Shown here: positions 6,972 to 14,287 of the stretch, piece by piece
How the letters are laid out: each line of letters begins with the position of its first letter
Position numbering within the stretch: position 1 is the first letter of the stretch
Assembly: GCA_003446735.1 (NCBI GenBank)
Contig: DMCJ01000161.1
Span: 1 to 16,515 of the forward strand
Direction: 5' to 3'
DNA from: Lachnospiraceae bacterium
Lineage (GTDB): Bacteria; Bacillota; Clostridia; Lachnospirales; Lachnospiraceae
Length of the DNA: 16,515 nucleotides
Program-made: the position numbers and the translations under genes
The notes under the pieces: model-generated
Seen by the model: only the letters and a program-made list of their open reading frames with translations
The model's database searches: none
Told to the model about the DNA's origin: nothing

Positions 6972-7973
6972 ATGGCTTACATCGATCTTATAAAGGAAAA
7001 GGCAAAGGGTGACAGAAAGACTATCGTCCTGCCGGAAACAAACGATAAAAGGACGCTGATCGCGGCATCTCATATCATAGAAGAAGGCATTGCGGATCTT
7101 ATCATGGTCGGAAATAAAGAAAAGATCATGGATGGTGCGAGATGGCTTGAAGTAGAGCTCGACGGCGTTACGGTTGAAGATCCCGAGACTTCGCCTAAAT
7201 TCGAAGAATATGCGGATCTTTTATATGAGACAAGAAAGAACAAGGGGATGACGCCCGAAAAGGCAAGGGATATCCTTTCAAAGGATTATATAACCTACGG
7301 AGTCATGATGGTTAAGGCCAATGATGCCGACGGAATGGTGGCCGGTGCCTGCCATCCGACCGCTGATACGCTCCGTCCCGCTCTTCAGATATTAAAAACG
7401 GCTCCCGGTATCAAGCTCGTTTCGGGATTCTTTATCTTAGATGTACCCGACTGCGAATACGGTGATAACGGAACATTTCTTTTTGCCGATTGCGGACTTA
7501 ACCAGGATCCGAGTGCGGAAGAGCTTGCCGATATAGCTGAGACAAGTGCCAAGAGCTTTAAGAGTCTTATTGGTTCAAAGCCTGTCATAGCAATGCTTTC
7601 ACATTCCACGAAGGGCAGTGCAAAGCATCCTCTTGTAGATAAGGTAATAGAGGCTACGAGGATAGCAAAGGAATTATATCCCAATCTCTGCATAGACGGA
7701 GAGCTTCAGGCCGATGCCGCACTTGTTCCGCATATTGCCAAGAGCAAAGCTCCCGGAAGTGAAGTTGCAGGTAAGGCAAATGTCCTTATCTTCCCCAACT
7801 TAGACTGCGGTAACATCTCCTATAAGCTTGTACAAAGGCTCGGAAAGGCTGAGGCCTACGGCCCGATGCTTCAGGGTATCGCTAAACCGGTAAACGATCT
7901 TTCCAGGGGATGCTCATGGGAGGATATAGTCGGAGTAGTCGCACTTACGGCAGTACAGGCACAGATATTATGA
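6972..7973 (+). CDS. pta: Phosphate acetyltransferase
   Basis: Interconverts acetyl-CoA plus phosphate with acetyl phosphate plus CoA, the first step of acetate and ATP formation in fermentation. 333 aa, a single-domain Pta of the usual Firmicute length. Visible family motifs: GMVAGACHPTADTLRPALQI (121-140), SHSTKGSAKHP (210-220), DGELQADAA (242-250), FPNLDCGNISYK (274-285) and KPVNDLSRG (305-313), whose Ser-Arg matches the active-site pair of known Pta enzymes. A strong AGGAGG (6961-6966) precedes ATG 6972. Odd point: the expected downstream ackA (acetate kinase) is absent, and a large membrane-protein gene follows after 7 nt. A butyryl-specific Ptb is less likely given the length and motifs. 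Confidence 0.94.
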   Translation: MAYIDLIKEKAKGDRKTIVLPETNDKRTLIAASHIIEEGIADLIMVGNKEKIMDGARWLEVELDGVTVEDPETSPKFEEYADLLYETRKNKGMTPEKARDILSKDYITYGVMMVKANDADGMVAGACHPTADTLRPALQILKTAPGIKLVSGFFILDVPDCEYGDNGTFLFADCGLNQDPSAEELADIAETSAKSFKSLIGSKPVIAMLSHSTKGSAKHPLVDKVIEATRIAKELYPNLCIDGELQADAALVPHIAKSKAPGSEVAGKANVLIFPNLDCGNISYKLVQRLGKAEAYGPMLQGIAKPVNDLSRGCSWEDIVGVVALTAVQAQIL

Positions 7974-7980
7974 TCGGTAA

Positions 7981-9627
7981 ATGAATGAAAAGGCGCGTAA
8001 CAATCTGATATCATTAGTTGCAGCGACTGCGCTCTATGCGGTGCAGTCGTTTCTTTTGTCTGCGCAAAAACGGAACATATTTAATATCCCCGCAGATAAT
8101 AATGCAGTTTATTTCCTTGCTGCATGCTTTTCTTTTTTGTTTGGCGCTGCGTTCTGGTTTGTGTGCATTAGGGCGGTTTTTTGCATAAAAGATAAAGAGA
8201 CTTCGAAAGTAAAGGAATTTGCCATATGTTTTATCCCGCTTTTTATCATATTGATGCTTGTTTTCCCCGGTATATTTAAGGGCGATGAGTTTTATGTTTT
8301 AAATGCCGTTAAGGATTACGGATTATCTCCGGCTCAGGGCGGTATCACGAGCTTTTTTTATATAGCATCGTTAAGCTTTTTCCCGTCCCTTTTTACCATA
8401 CCGTTTATGCAGATATTTATTATCTCGCTCATTTATTCATATGTATTTTCGGGGCTTAAAAAGATCCCGTTCTTATCAGATAAAAAATATGCGATCCTCA
8501 TTCTCAGGCTTGTGTTATTTCTTTTGCCCATAATAGACGCATCGCTCTTTACGCTTCGTGCATCCCTGGCAGGATGGTGTTTCCTTGCCGCAGTTATGGG
8601 GACGCTTTCATATTATTATGATGAAGATGGGAATGTCTTATGTAATATCATAAAGATCGCAGTATTTACGGCACTTGCCATTGCTTTAAGAAGCGAGCTT
8701 TTTTATCTGATCATACTTTTGCCCGAGTTTTTTATACTCTTTGCAAAGAAACGGGAAAGAAAGAAAAAATATAAGAGTGCGCTCATTCTTTTGGGGCTTT
8801 GCGTTTCATTTTTCCTTGTCTTTAATATTCCGAATAAGATAGCAAACGGAAAGAGCAATAAATATCCGATTTCACTTGTTCTAAACCCGGTATCAAACAT
8901 CCTTCATCAGGAGGAGATAAGGGGTGAACACGCCTATGATGATATAATGGCCATAAATGAACTTGTGGATGTTAAAGCTTATGTGACACATGCTTCCGTA
9001 CGAAATATCAGTCAGTTCTGGGATATCCCGGATGAACTGCCGCCGGAACAGTTAAACAGCTTTATGAGCGCTTCCTATGATCTTATCTTAAATAATCTTG
9101 ATTCGTTCTTTAAATACAGATGGCTGACATTTGCCCATACAAACGGGATGTATAAAGATGAGATAAATCATCCTACAGCGCCCGAAGCCGAAACGATATA
9201 TACGCTTAGCTACTACGGAAGAGATTACGGCGCCGATTATTATTTTTCAAAGCCTTTTGCTCCGTTACTTCGGTCAAAGGTCATAGACCTTCTTTTGGCA
9301 AGGCATTATGATAATGAAAATACGCGGACATTTTGGTATTATCCGGTTTTTTATAACTGCATCCCTCTTATTATCCTGGGATTTATACTTTTTATCATTT
9401 CACTTTTTAAGAAAGATGGGTTATACTCCTATATGATATTTACGGTTGCCGTGCAGCTCTTTCTTTTATTCCTTACGGCGCCTGCGATGTTCTTTATGTA
9501 TTATTTTGCATTTTATTTAACGGGATGGTTTATTTCCCTTATATATATATTCAGACTTACATCGGAGAGACAAAATGAAAAACATAGTATCGGATCAAAA
9601 AAAGGACAGGACGGTTATATCGGGTGA
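7981..9627 (+). CDS. Large polytopic membrane protein, possibly GT-C-type glycosyltransferase
   Basis: 548 aa; not recognised as a named family. Nine or so hydrophobic segments occupy residues 10-282, then comes a hydrophilic, probably extracytoplasmic, loop of about 170 residues (283-450), and about three more segments run to residue 525, ending in a charged tail. In the first large loop FKGDEFYVLNAV (99-110) places an Asp-Glu pair where GT-C glycosyltransferases carry their catalytic acidic residue, and TLRASLAGW (191-199) and ALRSELFY (235-242) resemble the membrane helices of that superfamily. This is suggestive only; a Wzy-like polymerase or another envelope protein is possible. No strong ribosome site precedes ATG 7981, 7 nt after pta. 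The last 53 nt overlap the next gene in another frame. Confidence 0.7.
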   Translation: MNEKARNNLISLVAATALYAVQSFLLSAQKRNIFNIPADNNAVYFLAACFSFLFGAAFWFVCIRAVFCIKDKETSKVKEFAICFIPLFIILMLVFPGIFKGDEFYVLNAVKDYGLSPAQGGITSFFYIASLSFFPSLFTIPFMQIFIISLIYSYVFSGLKKIPFLSDKKYAILILRLVLFLLPIIDASLFTLRASLAGWCFLAAVMGTLSYYYDEDGNVLCNIIKIAVFTALAIALRSELFYLIILLPEFFILFAKKRERKKKYKSALILLGLCVSFFLVFNIPNKIANGKSNKYPISLVLNPVSNILHQEEIRGEHAYDDIMAINELVDVKAYVTHASVRNISQFWDIPDELPPEQLNSFMSASYDLILNNLDSFFKYRWLTFAHTNGMYKDEINHPTAPEAETIYTLSYYGRDYGADYYFSKPFAPLLRSKVIDLLLARHYDNENTRTFWYYPVFYNCIPLIILGFILFIISLFKKDGLYSYMIFTVAVQLFLLFLTAPAMFFMYYFAFYLTGWFISLIYIFRLTSERQNEKHSIGSKKGQDGYIG

Positions 9628-10489
9628 AAGATTTTTTTCGGAGCGCCCTTTGTTCGGAAGAGAGCATCTGATCGTTAAGGATTGCGAATTTGACAAAGGC
9701 GAATCGCCGCTTAAGGAAGTTAAGGATATCATCGTAGAAGGCGGAAAGTTTCTGTGGAAGTATCCGCTCTGGTATTCAAAAGATATCAGGGTTGAGGGCA
9801 CATATTTCGGAGAGGGTGCAAGAGCCGGGATCTGGTACGGGGAAAACCTGGAATTTACAGATTGTGATATACGTGCGCCAAAGGAATTTCGAAGATTAAA
9901 AGGACTTAAGCTTAAGGATATCTCTATCCCGGATGCCAAAGAGACGCTCTGGCACTGCGAAGATGTATATCTTAAGAATGTGAGCATAAACGGCGATTAT
10001 TTCGCGATGAACTGTAAAAATGTAAAGGCGGATCATCTTACCGTTAACGGCAATTACTGCTTTGACGGATGCGAAAATATTGAGATAGATGATTCAAAGC
10101 TGATATCAAAGGATTGTTTCTGGAACTGCAAAAATGTAGTTGTAAGAAACTCTGAGATAGTCGGCGAATATCTTGCATGGAATTCCGAAAATATCACTTT
10201 TATAAACTGCAGGATAAAGAGTCTTCAGGGACTTTGCTATGTAAAGAATTTAAAAGTCGAAGACTGCTTTATGGCAGGAAGCAGCCTTTGTTTTGAATAT
10301 TCATCCGTATCCGCAGATATAAAAGACAGTCTTATTAGTGTGATAAATCCGCTCTCCGGGAAGATAAGCGCAGAAAGAATAGAAAAGCTTATTTTGGATC
10401 CTTCAAAGATCGATCCGGAAAAGATAATTATCGAGGCGAAAGTAAATATAAGATTAAGTGAATTTGACGGGATCATCCCCGAAGAGTGA
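9575..10489 (+). CDS. DUF3737-family right-handed beta-helix protein
   Basis: 304 aa, function unknown. It is built of short repeated strands of the form hydrophobic-x-hydrophobic-x-(D/N)-C/S-x-hydrophobic, such as LIVKDCEF, LEFTDCDI, VYLKNVSI, IEIDDSKL, VVVRNSEI, ITFINCRI and LKVEDCFM. Repeats of this kind fold as a parallel beta-helix. ALWY/GIWYGENLEF-type and LCYVKNL segments plus FEYSSVSADI near the end match DUF3737 as I know it. No signal peptide is seen, so it is probably cytoplasmic. The start ATG 9575 has GGAGAG 5 nt upstream and is the only start codon before the conserved domain, which forces a 53-nt overlap with the preceding membrane gene. MalY/PatB follows immediately. Helices of this type often bind or modify carbohydrates, but catalytic residues are not evident. 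Confidence 0.85.
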   Translation: MKNIVSDQKKDRTVISGERFFSERPLFGREHLIVKDCEFDKGESPLKEVKDIIVEGGKFLWKYPLWYSKDIRVEGTYFGEGARAGIWYGENLEFTDCDIRAPKEFRRLKGLKLKDISIPDAKETLWHCEDVYLKNVSINGDYFAMNCKNVKADHLTVNGNYCFDGCENIEIDDSKLISKDCFWNCKNVVVRNSEIVGEYLAWNSENITFINCRIKSLQGLCYVKNLKVEDCFMAGSSLCFEYSSVSADIKDSLISVINPLSGKISAERIEKLILDPSKIDPEKIIIEAKVNIRLSEFDGIIPEE

Positions 10490-10508
10490 GATGGTCGAAA
10501 GGTTTTAT

Positions 10509-11708
10509 ATGGGAAAATATGATTTTGATTCTGTAACTGACAGGAGCGGTACATACAGCTTAAAGTGGGATGTCAAAGACGGAGAGCTACCCATGTGGGT
10601 CGCCGATATGGATTTTAAGAGTGCTCCCGAGATAACCGAGGCCATAATAAATCGCGCAAGGCACGGGGTATTCGGATATTCAATAATTCCCGATGAGTGG
10701 GCAAGGGCATATACGAACTGGTGGGAAAGAAGATATGACTTTAAGATGGATGAAAAAAGTCTTATCTACTGTACCGGAGTTATTCCCGCGATCTCATCGA
10801 TGGTAAGGAAGCTGACCACTCCCGCAGAAAAAGTTATCATAATAACACCTACATATAACATATTTTTTAACAGCGTAAAGAATAACGGAAGAGTCCCCGT
10901 GGAATGTCCGCTTGTTGAAAACAAAATGGGCGATGAAGTCAGTTTTGAAATAGACTTTGATGCTCTTACAAAGGCATGTGAGGATCCTCAGGCTGCAATG
11001 CTGCTTTTCTGTAATCCTCAGAATCCAACGGGTACGATATGGGATAAGGAAGTGCTGAAACGGGTCGGAGAGATCTGCCATGAAAACGGAGTCATCGTCA
11101 TAAGCGATGAGATCCACTGCGATCTTGTTACAGACGGTCTTTCCTATACACCGTTTGCATCCGTAAATGATATAAACAGACAGATAAGCATCACCTGTAT
11201 CGCTCCTTCAAAGACTTTTAACTTAGCGGGTCTTTGCAGCGCTGCCGTATATACGGAAAACAGAAAGCTTTACTATAAGGTCAGGCGCGCACTTAATACC
11301 GATGAGGTCGCCGAGCCCGGAGCTTTTGCGATGGTATCCACCATTGCTGCCTACGAAAAGGGAGAAGAGTGGCTTAATGAACTGCTTTTATATATAGGTG
11401 AAAATAAGAGAATGGTCAGGGATTTTATAAATTCTTCGGATATTGGTATTATTGACAGATCCGGAAAGGCTACATATCTGTGCTGGCTTGATGCAAGAAG
11501 CTTATGTGTGCATAATAAAGAAGTACCGCCTTTTCATAAATTCCTCCGGGATGAGACGGGACTTTGGATAACAGAAGGAAAGGCCTACGGAATATCGGGA
11601 AAAGGCTTTCTTCGCATGAACGTTGCAGCCCCGAGAGAGCTTGTCAATGACGGACTTTTAAGATTAAAAAGAGGCGCAGATCTTTATCGTGAGCGCTATG
11701 ATATATAA
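10509..11708 (+). CDS. MalY/PatB-type PLP-dependent aminotransferase or cystathionine beta-lyase
   Basis: Fold-type I pyridoxal-phosphate enzyme; the MalY/PatB group cleaves C-S bonds of cystathionine or cysteine conjugates, and MalY also acts as a regulator in E. coli. 399 aa. Seen: the family N-terminus KYDFDSVTDRSGTYSLKWD, NPQNPTG (169-175), SDEIHCDL with D200 to bind the pyridine nitrogen, the Schiff-base lysine K235 in APSKTFNLAG, and the substrate-carboxylate arginine R369 in FLRMNVA. The frame is open from GTG 10458, but ATG 10509 is chosen because AAAGG lies 6 nt upstream and homologues start at KYDFD. ATG 10491, one base after the DUF3737 stop, is the alternative. It could supply homocysteine from cystathionine, or degrade cysteine; the sequence does not decide. 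Confidence 0.9.
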   Translation: MGKYDFDSVTDRSGTYSLKWDVKDGELPMWVADMDFKSAPEITEAIINRARHGVFGYSIIPDEWARAYTNWWERRYDFKMDEKSLIYCTGVIPAISSMVRKLTTPAEKVIIITPTYNIFFNSVKNNGRVPVECPLVENKMGDEVSFEIDFDALTKACEDPQAAMLLFCNPQNPTGTIWDKEVLKRVGEICHENGVIVISDEIHCDLVTDGLSYTPFASVNDINRQISITCIAPSKTFNLAGLCSAAVYTENRKLYYKVRRALNTDEVAEPGAFAMVSTIAAYEKGEEWLNELLLYIGENKRMVRDFINSSDIGIIDRSGKATYLCWLDARSLCVHNKEVPPFHKFLRDETGLWITEGKAYGISGKGFLRMNVAAPRELVNDGLLRLKRGADLYRERYDI

Positions 11709-11732
11709 CATCATCGTTTGACGGAGATAAAA

Positions 11733-12311
11733 ATGAAAGAGAATAAAAGATTAAAGATCACATTTAATTCCCCTGTGATCTTAGGCTTTGTGTTTCTGAG
11801 CCTGACAGCTTTAATACTCGGTTTCATATCGGGAGGCTGGATCACTGACAGACTGTTTTCGACTTATCATTCGAGTATCTTTAATCCGATGACCTGGCTG
11901 AGGTTCTTTACGCATGTACTTGGACATGCGGGCTTAGAGCATTATATCGGCAATATGTCTTTTATCCTGCTTATCGGACCGATGCTTGAGGAAAAGTACG
12001 GATCGGCCACACTTCTTGAGATCATCTGCATAACAGGACTGGTCACGGGGCTTATCAATTACATACTGTTTCCGAACATCATGCTCTGCGGGGCAAGCGG
12101 TGTGGTATTTGCATTTATATTAATGACGTCATTTACGAGCTTTAAGGAAGGGGAGATACCGCTTACCTTTATCATAGTCGCTGTCATATATCTTGGCGGA
12201 CAGGTGATATCGGGGATCGCGGTAAGGGACAATATTTCCAATCTTTCCCATATAATCGGCGGAGTCATCGGAGCTGCTGTCGGATATATGCTCAACAAAA
12301 AAGACATTTAG
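11733..12311 (+). CDS. Rhomboid-family intramembrane serine protease
   Basis: Cleaves transmembrane substrates within the membrane. 192 aa with six hydrophobic segments. The catalytic dyad is visible: S122 in LCGASGVVFA (the GASG motif) and H173 in NLSHIIGG. HYIGNMSF (70-77) supplies the conserved His and Asn that form the oxyanion site, and LEEKYGS follows as in the common Firmicute form of the family. The open frame extends to TTG 11718, but ATG 11733 has GGAG six bases upstream and is preferred. It sits 24 nt after the aminotransferase and 26 nt before aroB. Its substrate is unknown. Confidence 0.92.
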   Translation: MKENKRLKITFNSPVILGFVFLSLTALILGFISGGWITDRLFSTYHSSIFNPMTWLRFFTHVLGHAGLEHYIGNMSFILLIGPMLEEKYGSATLLEIICITGLVTGLINYILFPNIMLCGASGVVFAFILMTSFTSFKEGEIPLTFIIVAVIYLGGQVISGIAVRDNISNLSHIIGGVIGAAVGYMLNKKDI

Positions 12312-12337
12312 CGATAATACTAAGATGGGAGAATAAA

Positions 12338-13456
12338 ATGAAAAAAGACAGGATGAAGATAACGGTTCCCGACGGGAAGGATTACGATATTGTTTTCAGA
12401 AATGATTTTGATGATCTTGCAGGTGAGATCAAAGCGGTTTTTTCTGATGCGGAAAGCAGGAAGTTTGCGATAATAACAGACTCGAACGTAAAAGAGCATC
12501 ATGGTGATGCCGTGGAAAAATGTCTTAAAGATGCAGGCCTTAGTGTGTATACTTATGCGTTTAAGGAAGGTGAGTCAAATAAGAATCTTGAGACTGTTCA
12601 GGATATATATGAATTTCTTATCTTAAACAGATTCAACAGACGTGACATCCTTATAGCTTTAGGCGGCGGCGTTACCGGCGATATGACCGGATTTGTTGCT
12701 GCAAGCTATCTTCGCGGTATCGATTTTATTCAGATCCCCACATCGCTTCTTGCCCAGGTTGATTCTTCAATAGGCGGAAAGACCGGTGTTGATTTTAAAG
12801 GCTATAAGAATATGGTCGGAGCATTTAAGATGCCCAGACTCGTTTATATGAACCTTTCGGTATTATCGACACTTTCCAAAAGACAGTTCTATTCGGGAAT
12901 GGCGGAAGTGTTAAAAGATGCGCTACTTGCGGATGAGAAATTCTATGTTTATATCCTGGATAAACTCTACGAGATACATGACCTTGATCCTGAAGTCATC
13001 CAAAATGTGATATATAAATGCTGCGATATAAAGAGAAATATCGTTGAAAACGATCCTTACGAAAAAGGAGAGAGAGCGCTTCTTAATTTAGGACATACCT
13101 TAGGACATGCAATAGAAAAGTACAAGAATTTTGAGATGCTTCACGGTGAATGTGTGGCGCTCGGAACGATATGTGCTGCTTTTATATCAAAGGAAAGAAA
13201 ATTAATAAGTGATGATGAATATTATGAGATCAGGGATATGATGGTCCCGTTCTTCCTTCCTATAACGGTAGATGATATTGATGTCGATGAAGTCATAAAG
13301 CTGACAAAGAATGACAAGAAAGCCATAAACGGCGGAGTAAAGTTTGTACTGTTAAAAAAAGCCGGCGAAGCATTCATCGATGAGACTGTCACCGATGAAG
13401 AAATGCGCGCGGCTTTAAATGAGATTCATTTTACGGAAGATGATATGAAAGAGTGA
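12338..13456 (+). CDS. aroB: 3-dehydroquinate synthase
   Basis: Second step of the shikimate pathway: converts DAHP to 3-dehydroquinate using NAD+ and a divalent metal in the cytoplasm. 372 aa. The NAD-binding glycine loop GGGVTGDMTGFVAA (109-122) and IPTSLLAQVDSSIGGKTGVD (133-152) are textbook. Metal ligands are E190 in GMAEVLKDAL, H253 in LGHTLGHAIE and H269 in MLHGECV, with nearly the same spacing as in the E. coli enzyme. K193 and H257 are also present. GGGAG sits about 8 nt before ATG 12338. It closes the plus-strand series; no other shikimate gene is in view. The stop lies 4 nt from the stop of a small minus-strand gene. Confidence 0.95.
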   Translation: MKKDRMKITVPDGKDYDIVFRNDFDDLAGEIKAVFSDAESRKFAIITDSNVKEHHGDAVEKCLKDAGLSVYTYAFKEGESNKNLETVQDIYEFLILNRFNRRDILIALGGGVTGDMTGFVAASYLRGIDFIQIPTSLLAQVDSSIGGKTGVDFKGYKNMVGAFKMPRLVYMNLSVLSTLSKRQFYSGMAEVLKDALLADEKFYVYILDKLYEIHDLDPEVIQNVIYKCCDIKRNIVENDPYEKGERALLNLGHTLGHAIEKYKNFEMLHGECVALGTICAAFISKERKLISDDEYYEIRDMMVPFFLPITVDDIDVDEVIKLTKNDKKAINGGVKFVLLKKAGEAFIDETVTDEEMRAALNEIHFTEDDMKE

Positions 13457-13460
13457 GGAA

Positions 13461-13655
13461 CTAGGCCTCGGTCTGATATCTACAATGTGGAGTCGGACAT
13501 TGTGCCCTGCCACCGGAATGAAGGATGAATTTCTGGGTTTTTTGGCATAAAGGGCAGTGTAATGCCTTGTCAGTATATTTTATAGTGTTATTTGCGCCTC
13601 CGTTTATCTTTTCAAGGCTATCTTCGTTTATAAATCCATCTGTGGGCAGACTCAT
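13461..13655 (-). CDS. Small peptide with double-glycine leader and four-cysteine core
   Basis: 64 aa. Residues 1-20 end in NEDSLEKINGG, the pattern of leaders cleaved after Gly-Gly by C39-peptidase ABC exporters in bacteriocin and peptide-signal systems. The core (21-64) has C34-x2-C37 and C53-x4-C58 with H57 beside the last cysteine; this could bind zinc like a small ribbon, form disulfides, or be modified. A strong promoter and AAGGAGGAG 5 nt before the ATG support it as a real gene, as does codon use (AGG, AGA, ATA) like the neighbours. It is convergent with aroB and divergent from lspA. No transporter, modification enzyme or immunity gene is in the window. A cytoplasmic zinc-ribbon protein with a chance GG is the main alternative. 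Confidence 0.75.
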   Translation of the reverse strand: MSLPTDGFINEDSLEKINGGANNTIKYTDKALHCPLCQKTQKFILHSGGRAQCPTPHCRYQTEA

Positions 13656-13660
13656 GATCG

Positions 13661-13669
13661 CTCCTCCTT
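13661..13669 (-). promoter_or_regulatory. Strong ribosome-binding site of the small peptide gene
   Basis: On the minus strand AAGGAGGAG lies 5 nt before the ATG at 13655. This near-perfect anti-16S match fixes the start and supports real translation of the short frame. Confidence 0.85.
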
Positions 13670-13693
13670 ATGTGTGATTATCTGTACTATGTT

Positions 13694-13722
13694 ATTATAC
13701 GCATGAAATAAAAAAATGGCAA
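13694..13722 (-). promoter_or_regulatory. Sigma-A promoter of the small peptide gene
   Basis: Minus strand: -35 TTGCCA (13722-13717), a spacer of exactly 17 nt, then -10 TATAAT (13699-13694). The predicted start, near 13687, gives a leader of about 30 nt. It is the best-matching promoter in the window. The -35 box lies inside an imperfect inverted repeat (AATGG ... CCATT, 13715-13731) that could be an operator. Confidence 0.8.
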
Positions 13723-13747
13723 TGTTCCATTATCAAAGGAAACAGAA

Positions 13748-14287
13748 ATGAAAAATTTTAAAAAGATCCTTATCTTTACGATATTTTGCATAATACTGAT
13801 CGTCTTTGACAGATATACCAAATTTCTGGCTCAGACCGTCCTTCTTACAAAAAGACCCGAAGGTTTCCCTGTATTCGGAGATCTTTTATGGCTTTTGTAT
13901 CTTGAAAACACGGGTGCGGCTTTTGGAATGTTAAAAGGTCAGATGTGGTTCTTTTTTATAATAGCCATCCTTATGGCGACAGTTGTCATCTATGTCCTGT
14001 TCAGGATACCGGAAGAAAAGAAGTATCTTCTTATGAAAATATGTTTATGTCTTATCTTATCCGGCGGTATCGGCAACATGATCGACAGGATGGTACAAAA
14101 CTACGTTATAGATTTCTTCTACATTAAGATCATAGATTTTGCCATATTTAATGTGGCTGATATCTATATCACGGTGGGAACGGCTTTACTTATCATCGAT
14201 ATGCTGTTCTTTAAAAAAGATGAGGATCTGGGTTTCCTTAAAAGAAAAAAAGAAGCAGATGAAAACAACGGAGATAATAACAACTGA
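13748..14287 (+). CDS. lspA: Lipoprotein signal peptidase (signal peptidase II)
   Basis: Membrane aspartyl protease that removes signal peptides from diacylglyceryl-modified prolipoproteins. 179 aa with four hydrophobic segments (about 6-24, 48-60 into 64-86, 94-112, 133-153). Conserved blocks are D21-R-x-x-K, ENTGAAFG (53-60), GGIGNMIDR (106-114), YVIDFF with catalytic D122, and FNVADIYI with catalytic D138. An Asp/Asn-rich tail (DENNGDNNN) ends the protein. AGGA lies 7 nt before ATG 13748. No clear plus-strand promoter could be found in the 92-bp gap to the divergent peptide gene. The C-terminal 29 nt overlap the next gene. Confidence 0.95.
   Translation: MKNFKKILIFTIFCIILIVFDRYTKFLAQTVLLTKRPEGFPVFGDLLWLLYLENTGAAFGMLKGQMWFFFIIAILMATVVIYVLFRIPEEKKYLLMKICLCLILSGGIGNMIDRMVQNYVIDFFYIKIIDFAIFNVADIYITVGTALLIIDMLFFKKDEDLGFLKRKKEADENNGDNNN

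Noticed and set aside
14139..14258. Upstream extension of the pseudouridine synthase inside lspA
   Set aside because: It would overlap lspA by about 150 nt, and the extra residues are not part of the S4 domain.
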